From positions 3,410,001 through 3,474,000 of the forward strand of contig NZ_CP041656.2 of NCBI RefSeq assembly GCF_007290395.2: a stretch of DNA of 64,000 bases, written 5' to 3'. This document shows, piece after piece, positions 53,752-63,240 of the stretch. Positions within the stretch are counted from its first letter, which is position 1, and every line of letters begins with the position of its first letter. The notes beneath the pieces are model-generated. The model was given only the letters and a program-made list of their open reading frames with translations, ran no database searches and was not told the DNA's origin. This DNA is from Bradyrhizobium cosmicum (GTDB taxonomy: Bacteria; Pseudomonadota; Alphaproteobacteria; Rhizobiales; Xanthobacteraceae). A program made the translations under genes and the position numbers.

Positions 53752-54315
53752 ATGGCTACGGCTAATTTCGACCTCAACGAAGTGAAGCGCCGCATGCAGG
53801 GCGCCGTTCAGTCGCTCAAGCACGAGCTCGGCGGCCTGCGCACGGGCCGCGCGTCCGGCTCGATGCTCGACCCCGTGCAGGTCGAGGCTTACGGCAGCCA
53901 CATGCCGCTCAACCAGCTCGCCACCGTCAGCGTGCCGGAGCCGCGCATGATCTCGGTGCAGGTCTGGGACAAGTCGATGGTCAAGGCGGTAGAGAAGGCG
54001 ATCGTCGATTCCAATCTCGGCCTGTCACCGGCCACCGAAGGCCAGGTGCTGCGCCTGCGCATTCCCGAACTCAACGAGGAGCGTCGCAAGGAACTCGTCA
54101 AGGTCGCACACAAATACGCGGAAGCCGCCAAGGTCGCCGCGCGTCACGTCCGCCGCGACGGCCTCGACGTTCTGAAGAAGCTTGAGAAGAACCACGAGAT
54201 GTCCGAGGACGACCAGAAGCGTCACGCCGACGAGGTGCAGAAGGTGACCGACGGCACCATCACCGAGATCGACCAGTTGCTGGCCGCCAAGGAAAAAGAA
54301 ATTCTCACCGTCTAA
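53752..54315 (+). CDS. frr: Ribosome recycling factor
   Basis: A 187-residue factor that splits post-termination ribosomes together with [25 protein letters not shown] and [30 protein letters not shown] (written in the sequence as [10 protein letters not shown]) are family signatures. ATG at 53752 follows AAGGAG at seven bases, and the GTG immediately before it is also in frame. It stops ten bases before uppS. Confidence 0.96.
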   Translation: MATANFDLNEVKRRMQGAVQSLKHELGGLRTGRASGSMLDPVQVEAYGSHMPLNQLATVSVPEPRMISVQVWDKSMVKAVEKAIVDSNLGLSPATEGQVLRLRIPELNEERRKELVKVAHKYAEAAKVAARHVRRDGLDVLKKLEKNHEMSEDDQKRHADEVQKVTDGTITEIDQLLAAKEKEILTV

Positions 54316-54325
54316 GGCTGCCTCC

Positions 54326-55084
54326 ATGTCCAACGCCGCCGCGCCTGCCACCGAAGGACCCGACCGGTCCGACGCGCCTGCGCATGTCGCCATCATCATG
54401 GATGGCAACGGGCGTTGGGCGGCTGCGCGTGGTTTGCCGCGTGCGGAGGGGCATCGCCGCGGCGTCGAGGCGTTGCGCCGCGTGGTGCGGGCCTCGCACG
54501 AGCTCGGCATCCGCTACCTCACCATCTTCTCCTTCTCGTCGGAGAACTGGTCGCGCCCGGCGAGCGAGATCGGCGATCTCTTCGGCCTCTTGAAGCGCTT
54601 CATCCGCAACGATCTGGCGAGCCTGCATCGCGACGGCGTCAAGGTCCGCATCATCGGCGAGCGCGACGGGCTGGAGGGCGACATCTGCGCGCTCCTCAAC
54701 GAGGCCGAGGAACTGACGCGCGACAACACGCGTCTCACGCTCGTCGTCGCCTTCAACTACGGCTCGCGGCAGGAGATCGCGAAAGCGGCGCAGAAGCTCG
54801 CGCGCGAAGTCGCCGAGGGCAAGCGCGATCCTGCCACGATCGATGCCGAGACTCTTGGGGCCCATCTCGATGCGCCCGACATTCCGGATCCCGATCTCAT
54901 CATCCGCACCAGCGGCGAGCAGCGCCTGTCCAACTTCCTGATGTGGCAGGCCGCCTATAGCGAGCTCGTCTTCGTGCCGATCCACTGGCCCGATTTCGAC
55001 AAGGCGGCGCTGGAAGGCGCGATCGCCGAATTCGCCAGGCGCGAGCGCCGTTTCGGCGGTCTCGTCGCGAAAACCGCCTCGTGA
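54326..55084 (+). CDS. uppS: Undecaprenyl-diphosphate synthase
   Basis: cis-prenyltransferase making the C55 lipid carrier for peptidoglycan and polysaccharide synthesis, 252 residues. MDGNGRWA at about 25-32 has the catalytic Asp26, [10 protein letters not shown], the late motif [27 protein letters not shown] and the final block confirm the family. Its stop overlaps the GTG start of cdsA (GTGA). Confidence 0.96.
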   Translation: MSNAAAPATEGPDRSDAPAHVAIIMDGNGRWAAARGLPRAEGHRRGVEALRRVVRASHELGIRYLTIFSFSSENWSRPASEIGDLFGLLKRFIRNDLASLHRDGVKVRIIGERDGLEGDICALLNEAEELTRDNTRLTLVVAFNYGSRQEIAKAAQKLAREVAEGKRDPATIDAETLGAHLDAPDIPDPDLIIRTSGEQRLSNFLMWQAAYSELVFVPIHWPDFDKAALEGAIAEFARRERRFGGLVAKTAS

Positions 55085-55923
55085 GCGAACACGACGCGGC
55101 ACCGGCGGGCTCGCAGCCGGCCCCGAGCAATCTCGTGATGCGGGTCCTCGCAGCCCTGGTGCTTGCGCCGCTGACCATTGCGGTCGCGTATGTCGGTGGA
55201 TGGCTCTGGGCGCTGCTCGTCACCCTGGTGTCGATCGGGCTGTTCGCGGAATGGCTGATGGTGGTGGGCGCCGGCTCGGCCGCGCTGACCGGGGCAGGGA
55301 CGATCACCATTGCCATGATGGGGGCCTGCGTCGCCTTCGGCGCGCTCAAGACCGCGATCATCGTTGGCTGCGTCGGCGGCGCGATCGTGACGCTGATCGC
55401 GCGCGGCAAGTTTGTCTGGGCCGCGACGGGGTTTGCCTATGCAGCGGCGGCGCTGCTGGCTTCGATCCTGGTGCGGAAGGACCTCGTCAACGGCTTCTCA
55501 GCGCTGATGTTCGTCCTGCTCGTGGTGTGGGCGACCGACATCGGCGGCTATTTCGCCGGCCGCAGCATTGGCGGACCGAAACTATGGCCGCGCGTAAGCC
55601 CGAAGAAGACCTGGGCCGGCGCACTCGGCGGCTTCGTGGCGAGCCTTGCGGTGGCGGGCGGCTTTGCGGCCTGCGGGCTCGGGAAGGCGGTTCCGCTGCT
55701 GCTCGTCAGCGCCATCCTGTCGGTGGTCTCGGCCTTGGGCGACCTGTTCGAATCCGCGGTCAAGCGGCGCTTCGATGTCAAGGATTCCAGTCACTTGATT
55801 CCCGGCCATGGCGGTCTCATGGACCGTCTGGACGGTTTTGTCGCCGCCATCCTGATGGCATGGATTATCGGCTTCCTCCGCCATGGTGTGCATAGCGCCG
55901 GAAGCGGTCTTATGGTTTGGTGA
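55081..55923 (+). CDS. cdsA: Phosphatidate cytidylyltransferase
   Basis: Integral membrane enzyme making CDP-diacylglycerol, the precursor of all phospholipids, 280 residues with about seven to eight helices. Signature [28 protein letters not shown] near the C-terminus. Begins with GTG overlapping uppS. dxr follows four bases later. Order uppS-cdsA-dxr-rseP-bamA is conserved in proteobacteria. Confidence 0.95.
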   Translation: MSEHDAAPAGSQPAPSNLVMRVLAALVLAPLTIAVAYVGGWLWALLVTLVSIGLFAEWLMVVGAGSAALTGAGTITIAMMGACVAFGALKTAIIVGCVGGAIVTLIARGKFVWAATGFAYAAAALLASILVRKDLVNGFSALMFVLLVVWATDIGGYFAGRSIGGPKLWPRVSPKKTWAGALGGFVASLAVAGGFAACGLGKAVPLLLVSAILSVVSALGDLFESAVKRRFDVKDSSHLIPGHGGLMDRLDGFVAAILMAWIIGFLRHGVHSAGSGLMVW

Positions 55924-55927
55924 GGAT

Positions 55928-57151
55928 ATGAGCGCGGTCCCATTGCGTAACAACAAGGCTGCGGCGTCTGCCGTCCGCAGCGTCACGGTTCTCGGCGCCA
56001 CCGGCTCGATCGGCGACAGCACGATGGATCTGCTGCGCGCCTCCCCCGAGCGCTACCGGGTCGAAGCCCTCACGGCGAACAGCAATGTCGACGCGCTGGC
56101 CAAGCTCGCCAGGGAATTTTCCGCGCGTTTCGTCGCGATTGCCGACACATCCAAGCTTGCCGAGCTGAAGGCTGCATTGGCTGGCACGAGCACCGAATGC
56201 GGCGCCGGTGAAAGCGCGGTGATCGAAGCCGGCGCGCGGCCGGCCGACTGGGTGATGGCGGCCGTCAGCGGCGCTGCCGGACTGAAGCCCGCACTCGCCG
56301 CGGTCGATCGCGGCGCGCATGTCGCGCTGGCCAACAAGGAATGCCTCGTTTGCGCCGGCGACTTCTTCATGCAGCGCGCAGCGAAAGCGGGCGCCTGCAT
56401 CCTGCCGGCCGATTCCGAGCACAATGCGCTGTTCCAGGCGCTCGCCTCGGGTAATCGTGACGAACTCGTTCGCGTCATCATCACGGCATCCGGCGGCCCG
56501 TTCCGCACCTGGAAGCCTGCCGACATCGAGCAGGCCACGCTGGCCCAGGCGCTGAAGCATCCGAACTGGAGCATGGGCCAGAAGATCACGATCGATTCCG
56601 CCTCGATGATGAACAAGGGCCTCGAAGTGATCGAGGCGTCCTACCTGTTCGCGCTGAGCCCGGACGAGATCGACGTGCTGGTTCATCCGCAGTCGATCAT
56701 CCACGGCATGGTCGAATTCTCGGATTGTTCGGTCGTGGCCCAGCTCGGCGCCCCTGACATGCGCACGCCGATCGCGCACTGCCTGGGCTGGCCGGACCGG
56801 ATCAAGGGACCCGCCGCCAAGCTGGATCTCGCCAAGATCGGCCAGCTGACCTTCGAGGCGCCGGATTTCGAGCGCTTCCCCGGCCTGCGCCTCGCCTACG
56901 ATTCGCTCCGGACCGGGAAGGGGGCGACCACCGTCTACAACGCCGCCAACGAGGTCGCGGTCGCAGCCTTCATTGCCGGCAAGATCCGGTTCGGCGCGAT
57001 CGCGCGGCTGGTCGAGGCGACGCTGGACGACTGGATTCGGGGCGGGAACCAGACCCCGCTGACGTCAGCCGACGATGCAATCTCTGTTGACCATGTTGCG
57101 CGAAATAGAGCTGCCGCCCTATTGCCTCAAATTGCCTTAAAGGCATCCTAG
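55928..57151 (+). CDS. dxr: 1-deoxy-D-xylulose-5-phosphate reductoisomerase
   Basis: NADPH-dependent second enzyme of the MEP isoprenoid pathway, 407 residues, supplying precursors for UppS upstream. [14 protein letters not shown] near the N-terminus binds [15 protein letters not shown] holds metal and substrate residues, [12 protein letters not shown] and [15 protein letters not shown] follow. ATG at 55928 (GAGGAT nearby). An upstream frame is inside cdsA and rejected. Confidence 0.96.
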   Translation: MSAVPLRNNKAAASAVRSVTVLGATGSIGDSTMDLLRASPERYRVEALTANSNVDALAKLAREFSARFVAIADTSKLAELKAALAGTSTECGAGESAVIEAGARPADWVMAAVSGAAGLKPALAAVDRGAHVALANKECLVCAGDFFMQRAAKAGACILPADSEHNALFQALASGNRDELVRVIITASGGPFRTWKPADIEQATLAQALKHPNWSMGQKITIDSASMMNKGLEVIEASYLFALSPDEIDVLVHPQSIIHGMVEFSDCSVVAQLGAPDMRTPIAHCLGWPDRIKGPAAKLDLAKIGQLTFEAPDFERFPGLRLAYDSLRTGKGATTVYNAANEVAVAAFIAGKIRFGAIARLVEATLDDWIRGGNQTPLTSADDAISVDHVARNRAAALLPQIALKAS

Positions 57152-57195
57152 ATGGCTCGGGGCCAGGGCCTTGCGGCGCTGGATGAGGGAATTCG

Positions 57196-58347
57196 ATGAT
57201 CGACTTTTTCGTCCATAGTTTCAATACGTTGAGCCATGGGCTCCTCGGCTACGCAGTTCCCTTCCTGTTCGTCCTGACGATCGTCGTGTTCTTCCATGAG
57301 CTCGGCCATTTCCTGGTCGCGCGCTGGGCGGGCGTTCGTGTCTTAACCTTTTCGCTCGGTTTCGGACCTGAGCTGGTCGGTTTCAACGATCGCCATGGCA
57401 CCCGCTGGAAGATCTCGGCGATCCCGCTCGGCGGCTACGTCAAGTTCTTCGGGGACGAGAGCGAGGCCTCGACGCCATCGTCCCAGACGCTCGCGGCCAT
57501 GACGGCCGAGGAGCGCGCCGGCAGCTTCCACCACAAGAAGGTCGGCCCACGTGCCGCCATCGTCGCCGCTGGACCGATCGCCAATTTCATCCTGGGCGCC
57601 CTGATCTTCGCCGGCATGGCGCTGTATTACGGCAAGCCGAGCACGATCGCGCGCGTCGATGGTGTCGTGGCCGACGGCGCGGCGGCTGCGGCCGGCTTCA
57701 AGATCGGCGACGTCGTGGTGCAGATCGACGGCAAGCCAATCGAGAGCTTTGCCGACATGCAGCGAATCGTTGCGATGAATGCCGGTTCGGCGCTTGCCTT
57801 CCAGGTCAAGCGGGACGGCGCCATCGTGGCGCTGACCGCGACGCCGGCGCTGCTCGAGCGCAAGGATCCCTTCGGCAACAGCCACCGTCTCGGCGTGCTC
57901 GGCGTCGAACACAAGGCTCAGGCCGGCGAGGCCTCGACCACGCCGGTCGGCGTCGGCGAGGCGCTCAAGATCGGGGTCGAGCAGGTCTGGTTCATCATCA
58001 CCAGCACCTTCAAGTTCCTGGGCTCGCTGTTCGTCGGACAGGGCAATCCCAATGAGGTCAGCGGCGTGCTCGGCATCGCCAAGATGTCGGGGCAGGCGGC
58101 CAGCGCCGGGTTCCAGTTCGTGATCAATCTGTGCGCAGTGCTGTCGGTGTCGATCGGCCTGCTGAACCTGTTCCCGATTCCGCTGCTCGATGGTGGTCAC
58201 CTTATGTTCTATGCGGCCGAGCTGGTCCGCGGCCGCCCGTTGTCCGAGCGGACGCAGGAGATGGGATTCCGGATCGGGCTCGGTCTGGTGCTGATGCTGA
58301 TGGTGTTCGCCACCTATAACGACATCCTGCGGATGGCGGCGTCCTGA
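57196..58347 (+). CDS. rseP: Site-2 zinc metalloprotease RseP
   Basis: Intramembrane protease that cleaves anti-sigma factors and signal peptides, 383 residues. HELGH at residues 34-38 in the first helix binds zinc, NLFPIPLLDGGH in the C-terminal helix gives the third ligand. A single recognisable PDZ domain lies between (about residues 120-210), whereas E. coli RseP has two. Located between dxr and bamA as usual. Confidence 0.95.
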   Translation: MIDFFVHSFNTLSHGLLGYAVPFLFVLTIVVFFHELGHFLVARWAGVRVLTFSLGFGPELVGFNDRHGTRWKISAIPLGGYVKFFGDESEASTPSSQTLAAMTAEERAGSFHHKKVGPRAAIVAAGPIANFILGALIFAGMALYYGKPSTIARVDGVVADGAAAAAGFKIGDVVVQIDGKPIESFADMQRIVAMNAGSALAFQVKRDGAIVALTATPALLERKDPFGNSHRLGVLGVEHKAQAGEASTTPVGVGEALKIGVEQVWFIITSTFKFLGSLFVGQGNPNEVSGVLGIAKMSGQAASAGFQFVINLCAVLSVSIGLLNLFPIPLLDGGHLMFYAAELVRGRPLSERTQEMGFRIGLGLVLMLMVFATYNDILRMAAS

Positions 58348-58521
58348 TAGGGGCTTTTTTGTGGCGTTGCTGATCAGCAACGTCTTGGAATGAAATTGAA
58401 ATTACGGTGTCTGCTGCCGTTTGCGGCACCGAGGAAATTGGCTACAAGCGGCTTCGAACTTGGGGAATCTCCCGGACCAGCGTTGGGGTTGGGTCTGGTA
58501 CTGATAAGGGCGCGTTGCGCA

Positions 58522-61080
58522 ATGAAGTTTGGACTGCGACTCCGGGGTGGCTTGCTCGCAACCCTGATCATGCTCGGCGCGCCGGTGGTTGCCCCGGTTG
58601 GGGCTGTTTTTGTGTCTTCGTCTGCGCTCGCTCAGACCGTCCAGTCGATTTCCGTCGAAGGAAATCGCCGTGTCGAGGTCGAGACGATCCGCTCCTATTT
58701 CAAGCCGGGCCCGGGTGGCCGCCTGGATCAGGGCGCCATCGATGACGGCCTCAAGGCGTTGATCGAGACCGGCCTGTTCCAGGACGTGCGAATCAACCGC
58801 GGCGCCGGTGGCCAGATCATCGTCTCCGTGGTGGAAAACCCGGTGATCGGTCGCGTTGCCTTCGAGGGCAACAAGAAGATCAAGGACGAGCAGCTCACCT
58901 CCGAGGTCCAGTCCAAGGCGCGCGGCACGTTCTCCCGCGCCATGGTGCAGTCCGACACGCTGCGAATCGCCGAGATCTATCGCCGATCCGGCCGCTACGA
59001 CGTGCGCGTCACGCCCGAAATCATCGAGCAGCCGAACAACCGCGTCGACCTGATCTTCACGGTCGAGGAGGGCGCCAAGACCGGCGTCAAGTCGATCGAG
59101 TTCGTCGGCAACAACGCGTTCTCGTCCTACCGCCTGCGCGACGTCATCAGGACCCACGAATCGAACCTGCTGAGCTTCCTCGCCAGCAACGACATCTATG
59201 ATCCGGATCGCGTCGAATCCGACCGCGACCTGATCCGCCGCTTCTATCTCAAGAACGGTTTTGCCGACGTCCAGGTCGTGGCCGCGCTCACCGAATACGA
59301 TCCGGAGAAGAAGGGCTTCAACGTCACCTTCAAGATCGAGGAAGGCTCGCAATACCGCGTCGGCACCGTCGACTTCCGCTCCAGCATTGCGAACTTCGAC
59401 CCGACCTCGATGCGCGCCTATTCGCGCGTCAATGTCGGCGCGCTCTACAACGTCGAATCGGTCGAGAAATCGGTCGAGGAGATGCAGATCGAGGCGTCGC
59501 GTCGCGGCTTTGCCTTCGCCGTGGTCCGTCCCGGCGGCGACCGCAACTTCGAGGCGCACACCGTTTCCGTCGTGTTCAACATCGACGAAGGCCCGCGCAC
59601 CTATATCGAGCGCATCAACATCCGCGGCAACACCCGCACGCGCGACTACGTGATCCGTCGCGAGTTCGACATCTCCGAGGGCGATGCCTACAACCGTGCG
59701 CTGGTCGACCGTGCCGAGCGCCGCCTGAAGAACCTCGACTACTTCAAGACCGTGAAGATCACGACCGAGCCCGGCTCATCCAGCGACCGCGTGGTCCTGA
59801 TCGTCGATCTCGAAGAGAAATCGACCGGCGACTTCTCGGTCTCGGGCGGTTACTCCACGACCGACGGTGCGCTGGCCGAAGTCTCGGTCTCCGAGCGCAA
59901 CCTGCTCGGCCGCGGCCTGTTCGCCAAGGCGTCGGTGACCTACGGCCAGTATGCCCGCGGCTATTCGCTGTCGTTCGTCGAGCCGTACCTGCTCGACTAC
60001 CGCGTCGCGCTCGGCCTCGACCTCTATCAGCGCCAGCAACTCTCCAACAGCTACATCTCCTATGGCACCAAGACGCTCGGCTTCTCGCCGCGCCTCGGTT
60101 TCTCCTTGCGTGAAGATCTGGCGCTCCAGCTGCGCTACTCGATCTATCAGCAGGAAATCCAGCTGCCGGGCTATCTGGCGAACTGTAACAACAACCAGTT
60201 CCTGGCAGACGGCGTGACGGCGAATCCGGCGTTCAATCCAAGCCCGGCTTTCTCGGCCGCCACGGGCATTCCTCTGAATGCGGGGACTAACGGCCTCGGC
60301 TGCTACAGCGACGGTGAAGCCTCGCTGCCGGTGCGCAAGGAGCTTGCCAACGGCAAGACCCTGACTTCGGCGCTCGGCTACACGCTGACCTACAACACGC
60401 TGGACAACAACAAGAACCCGACCGACGGTCTGCTCGTCGACTTCCGTCAGGATTTCGCGGGCGTGGGCGGCGACGTCTCCTACCTGAAGACTGTTGTTGA
60501 TGCGAAGTACTATGCTCCGCTGGTGTCCGACATCGTCGGCCTCGCTCGCCTCCAGGGCGGCATGCTGAACAAGATCGGCAGCCAGGATCTGCGCATGCTC
60601 GATCACTTCCAGATGGGCCCGAACCTCGTGCGCGGCTTTGCCCCCAACGGCATCGGCCCGCGCGATATGAACCCCTTCGGTACGCAGGACGCGCTTGGCG
60701 GCACCAAATATTGGGGCGCATCGCTCGAGTTGCAGATGCCGTTCTGGTTCCTGCCGAAGGAAGTGGGTCTGAAGGGCGCGGTCTATGCCGACGCCGGCGG
60801 CCTGTTCGACTATCAGGGCCCGACGACGTGGTCCCTGACCAACGAGATGACCACGACCAAGAACTCGAACTGCACGCCATCCACGGTCAATCCGCCCACG
60901 GCTGGAACCTGTACCGGCCTCGTGTATGACAACGGCAATGTCGTCCGGTCGTCGGTGGGTGTGGGTCTGATCTGGCAGTCGCCATTTGGACCGCTGCGCT
61001 TTGACTACGCCGTGCCGCTCACCAAGGGCAAGAACGACCGTACGCAGGAGTTCAGGTTCGGCGGCGGCACCTCGTTCTAA
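58522..61080 (+). CDS. bamA: Outer-membrane assembly factor BamA
   Basis: Central subunit of the beta-barrel assembly machine, 852 residues. Signal peptide ends near SSALAQTV, followed by five POTRA domains (VQSISVEGNRRVEVETIRSYF, GRVAFEGNKKIKDEQL, SIEFVGNNAFSSYRL and later repeats) and a C-terminal barrel with GPRDM region and the terminal FRFGGGTSF strand ending in Phe. ATG at 58522 restores a normal signal peptide, and a longer frame to 58390 is rejected. Confidence 0.96.
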   Translation: MKFGLRLRGGLLATLIMLGAPVVAPVGAVFVSSSALAQTVQSISVEGNRRVEVETIRSYFKPGPGGRLDQGAIDDGLKALIETGLFQDVRINRGAGGQIIVSVVENPVIGRVAFEGNKKIKDEQLTSEVQSKARGTFSRAMVQSDTLRIAEIYRRSGRYDVRVTPEIIEQPNNRVDLIFTVEEGAKTGVKSIEFVGNNAFSSYRLRDVIRTHESNLLSFLASNDIYDPDRVESDRDLIRRFYLKNGFADVQVVAALTEYDPEKKGFNVTFKIEEGSQYRVGTVDFRSSIANFDPTSMRAYSRVNVGALYNVESVEKSVEEMQIEASRRGFAFAVVRPGGDRNFEAHTVSVVFNIDEGPRTYIERINIRGNTRTRDYVIRREFDISEGDAYNRALVDRAERRLKNLDYFKTVKITTEPGSSSDRVVLIVDLEEKSTGDFSVSGGYSTTDGALAEVSVSERNLLGRGLFAKASVTYGQYARGYSLSFVEPYLLDYRVALGLDLYQRQQLSNSYISYGTKTLGFSPRLGFSLREDLALQLRYSIYQQEIQLPGYLANCNNNQFLADGVTANPAFNPSPAFSAATGIPLNAGTNGLGCYSDGEASLPVRKELANGKTLTSALGYTLTYNTLDNNKNPTDGLLVDFRQDFAGVGGDVSYLKTVVDAKYYAPLVSDIVGLARLQGGMLNKIGSQDLRMLDHFQMGPNLVRGFAPNGIGPRDMNPFGTQDALGGTKYWGASLELQMPFWFLPKEVGLKGAVYADAGGLFDYQGPTTWSLTNEMTTTKNSNCTPSTVNPPTAGTCTGLVYDNGNVVRSSVGVGLIWQSPFGPLRFDYAVPLTKGKNDRTQEFRFGGGTSF

Positions 61081-61093
61081 TTCGATCAGCACA

Positions 61094-61137
61094 GCACGAT
61101 CCGGACCAGCGGAGCCGGTTTCCGAAAGGGATCGTGC
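61094..61137. repeat. Palindrome between bamA and lpxD, Rhizobiales repeat-like
   Basis: GCACGATCC (61094-61102) pairs with GGATCGTGC (61129-61137), with an inner GGACCAG/CCGGTTTCC part. It resembles a palindrome I know from many Rhizobiales genomes (GCATGATCCGG...GATCATGC type). It may also act as terminator or pause site between the two genes. Confidence 0.6.
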
Positions 61138-61205
61138 CACTTCAAGAGATGAGGCATGATGCGGCCTGACCGCTTCATGCCGAAGCCGGACCGCGACGGG
61201 GTGGA

Positions 61206-62273
61206 ATGGCGCAGCCGACCTTCTTCAAGAAACCGCCTGCCTCAGCGCTGGCTGACATCGCCGCGCTGACCAAGGCGCAACTGGTCGATCCCGCGAGGGG
61301 CGACCACGTCATCACGGGTTTGGCTTCGCTCGACGAGGCCGGCCCGATGCACCTGGCGTTCTTCGACAACCTCAAATATGCCGACGATCTGAAGGCGACA
61401 AAGGCCGGCGCTTGCCTGGTGAGCCCGCGCTTCGAGGCCCAGGTGCCCGCGCACGTGGCCGTGCTACGGGTGGCGCAGCCGTTCCGCGCCTTCGTCGGGA
61501 TCGCCCGGCAATGGCACGGCGATGCCCTGCGCCCGCAGTCCTGGGTCGGCAATGCCGGCATTGCGCCCTCGGCCATCATCGACCCCTCGGCGCGGCTGGA
61601 AGACGACGTCATTGTCGATCCCCTGGCCGTGATCGGCCCGGATGTCGAGATCGGCAGCGGCACCGTGATCGGCGCTGGCGCCGTCATTGGTCCCGGGGTC
61701 AAGATCGGACGGGACTGCAATGTCGGCGCCCGTACGGCCATTCAGTGTGCGCTGATCGGCAATGACGTGCTCATCCACCCCGGCTGCTCGATCGGCCAGG
61801 ACGGCTACGGCTTCATCTTCTTCGGCCCCGAGGGCCATCTGAAAGTGCCTCAGACCGGCCGCGTGCTGATCCAGAACAATGTGGAAGTCGGCGCCGGCAC
61901 CACCATCGATCGCGGATCTCTGCGCGACACCGTGATCGGGGAGGGCACCAAAATCGACAATCAGGTCCAGATCGGCCACAATGTGACGATCGGCCGGAAT
62001 TGCCTGCTGGCGGCCCAGATCGGGCTCGCGGGCAGCCTGACGATCGGCGACAACGTGGCGCTGGGAGCAAAGGTCGGCATCAACAATCACCTCAAGATCG
62101 GCGACGGGGCCCAGGTCACCGCGATGAGCGGCGTCAAGGACGACATCCCGCCGAACGGTCGCTGGGGTGGCTTTTTTGCCAAGCCGACCAAGCAGTGGTT
62201 CAAGGAAATTATCGCGGTGGAGCGCCTGGTACGCGACAGCAAGGCCGATCCGAAGAACGAGGGACGGGAATGA
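61206..62273 (+). CDS. lpxD: UDP-3-O-acylglucosamine N-acyltransferase
   Basis: Adds the second acyl chain in lipid A synthesis, 355 residues. An N-terminal uridine-binding domain (LGSL-type [21 protein letters not shown]) is followed by a left-handed beta-helix of hexapeptide repeats (residues about 110-310) with the catalytic His in [10 protein letters not shown]. The stop overlaps the fabZ ATG (ATGA). Confidence 0.96.
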   Translation: MAQPTFFKKPPASALADIAALTKAQLVDPARGDHVITGLASLDEAGPMHLAFFDNLKYADDLKATKAGACLVSPRFEAQVPAHVAVLRVAQPFRAFVGIARQWHGDALRPQSWVGNAGIAPSAIIDPSARLEDDVIVDPLAVIGPDVEIGSGTVIGAGAVIGPGVKIGRDCNVGARTAIQCALIGNDVLIHPGCSIGQDGYGFIFFGPEGHLKVPQTGRVLIQNNVEVGAGTTIDRGSLRDTVIGEGTKIDNQVQIGHNVTIGRNCLLAAQIGLAGSLTIGDNVALGAKVGINNHLKIGDGAQVTAMSGVKDDIPPNGRWGGFFAKPTKQWFKEIIAVERLVRDSKADPKNEGRE

Positions 62274-62731
62274 CGGCGGAATCACCCATCAAGTTCGAGC
62301 TGGTCGATATAAATGCGATCCTCCGGACGTTGCCGCACCGTTTTCCGATGTTGCTGATCGACCGGGTGATCAACATCCGCGCCGACTACAGTGGCATCGG
62401 CATCAAGAACGTCACCTTCAACGAGCCGGCCTTCCAGGGGCATTTCCCGGAACGCCCGGTCTATCCCGGCGTGATGATGATCGAGGCGATGGCGCAGACC
62501 GCCGGCGTGATCGGCATCACCTCGGTCGAGGGCACGGAGAAGCCGCGCGCGGTGTATTTCCTCACCATCGACAAGTGCAAGTTCCGCAAGCCGGTGCTGC
62601 CCGGCGACACCATCGAATATCACATGCGTTCGATCGGCCGCCGCAAGGCGATGTGGTGGTTTCACGGCGACGCCAAGGTCAACGGCCAGGTCGTTGCGGA
62701 AGCCGACGTCGGCGCCATGCTCACGGACTGA
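62270..62731 (+). CDS. fabZ: 3-hydroxyacyl-ACP dehydratase FabZ
   Basis: Hot-dog-fold dehydratase of fatty acid elongation, 153 residues. [12 protein letters not shown] and [25 protein letters not shown] give the catalytic His and Glu. It overlaps lpxD by four bases. Unlike the usual order, lpxA does not follow at once but after an antisense gene. Confidence 0.96.
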   Translation: MTAESPIKFELVDINAILRTLPHRFPMLLIDRVINIRADYSGIGIKNVTFNEPAFQGHFPERPVYPGVMMIEAMAQTAGVIGITSVEGTEKPRAVYFLTIDKCKFRKPVLPGDTIEYHMRSIGRRKAMWWFHGDAKVNGQVVAEADVGAMLTD

Positions 62732-62740
62732 GGCGGCCTC

Positions 62741-63064
62741 TTACGTCCGGCAGTCGTAGCGGCCGGACACAGCCTCGCGCTTGAGATTCTGGTTGAAGAA
62801 CCGGCCTATGGACGAAGCGTCCAACAGGCGCTCGACCATGTCCGCCGTCACGCCGCAATAGCGGTCATAGGTGCCGCCAACCGCAACGATGAGGTCCTGC
62901 TGCGCAGGGTCGTAGCAGACCCGCTGCAGCACCGTGCTGCGGGTGATGTCGCGGCACTCGAATGTCCCGAGATCGACAAGACGGCGTTCGCCGGTCTCGA
63001 CCGTCTCCGACACGATCGGTGCGGTCGCGAGTTGTGCGAGCAGGATTGCCAGAGCCCTGACCAC
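62741..63064 (-). CDS. KTSC-like small exported protein, antisense between fabZ and lpxA
   Basis: A 107-residue protein starting with GTG (a GGAGG lies about 11 bases upstream). The N-terminal 18 residues are hydrophobic (MVRALAILLAQLATAPIVS), probably a signal peptide. The C-terminal part CYDPAQQDLIVAVGGTYDRYCGVTADMVERLLDASSIGRFFNQNLKRE has the layout of the KTSC domain (Tyr-Asp ... Gly-x-Tyr ... Val ... Ala-Ser-x-Gly-x-Phe-Phe-Asn), with an extra Cys pair. KTSC proteins are implicated in RNA or DNA binding, but with a signal peptide another role is likely. Function unknown. Confidence 0.65.
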   Translation of the reverse strand: MVRALAILLAQLATAPIVSETVETGERRLVDLGTFECRDITRSTVLQRVCYDPAQQDLIVAVGGTYDRYCGVTADMVERLLDASSIGRFFNQNLKREAVSGRYDCRT

Positions 63065-63240
63065 GATGACTTAAACCTCCACATGAGCGCGTTGAATGGA
63101 TGCGAAGGCCGGTTCACCCGGCGTCTGAAACACGCCGAGATGATACGCCACTGGACAGATCGGGCATAGTCGCGCTAACCACCGGAAAACCAAGCGACTT
63201 CAACACCTAACCAGACCTTCTTGATGAGTCAGATTGCTTG

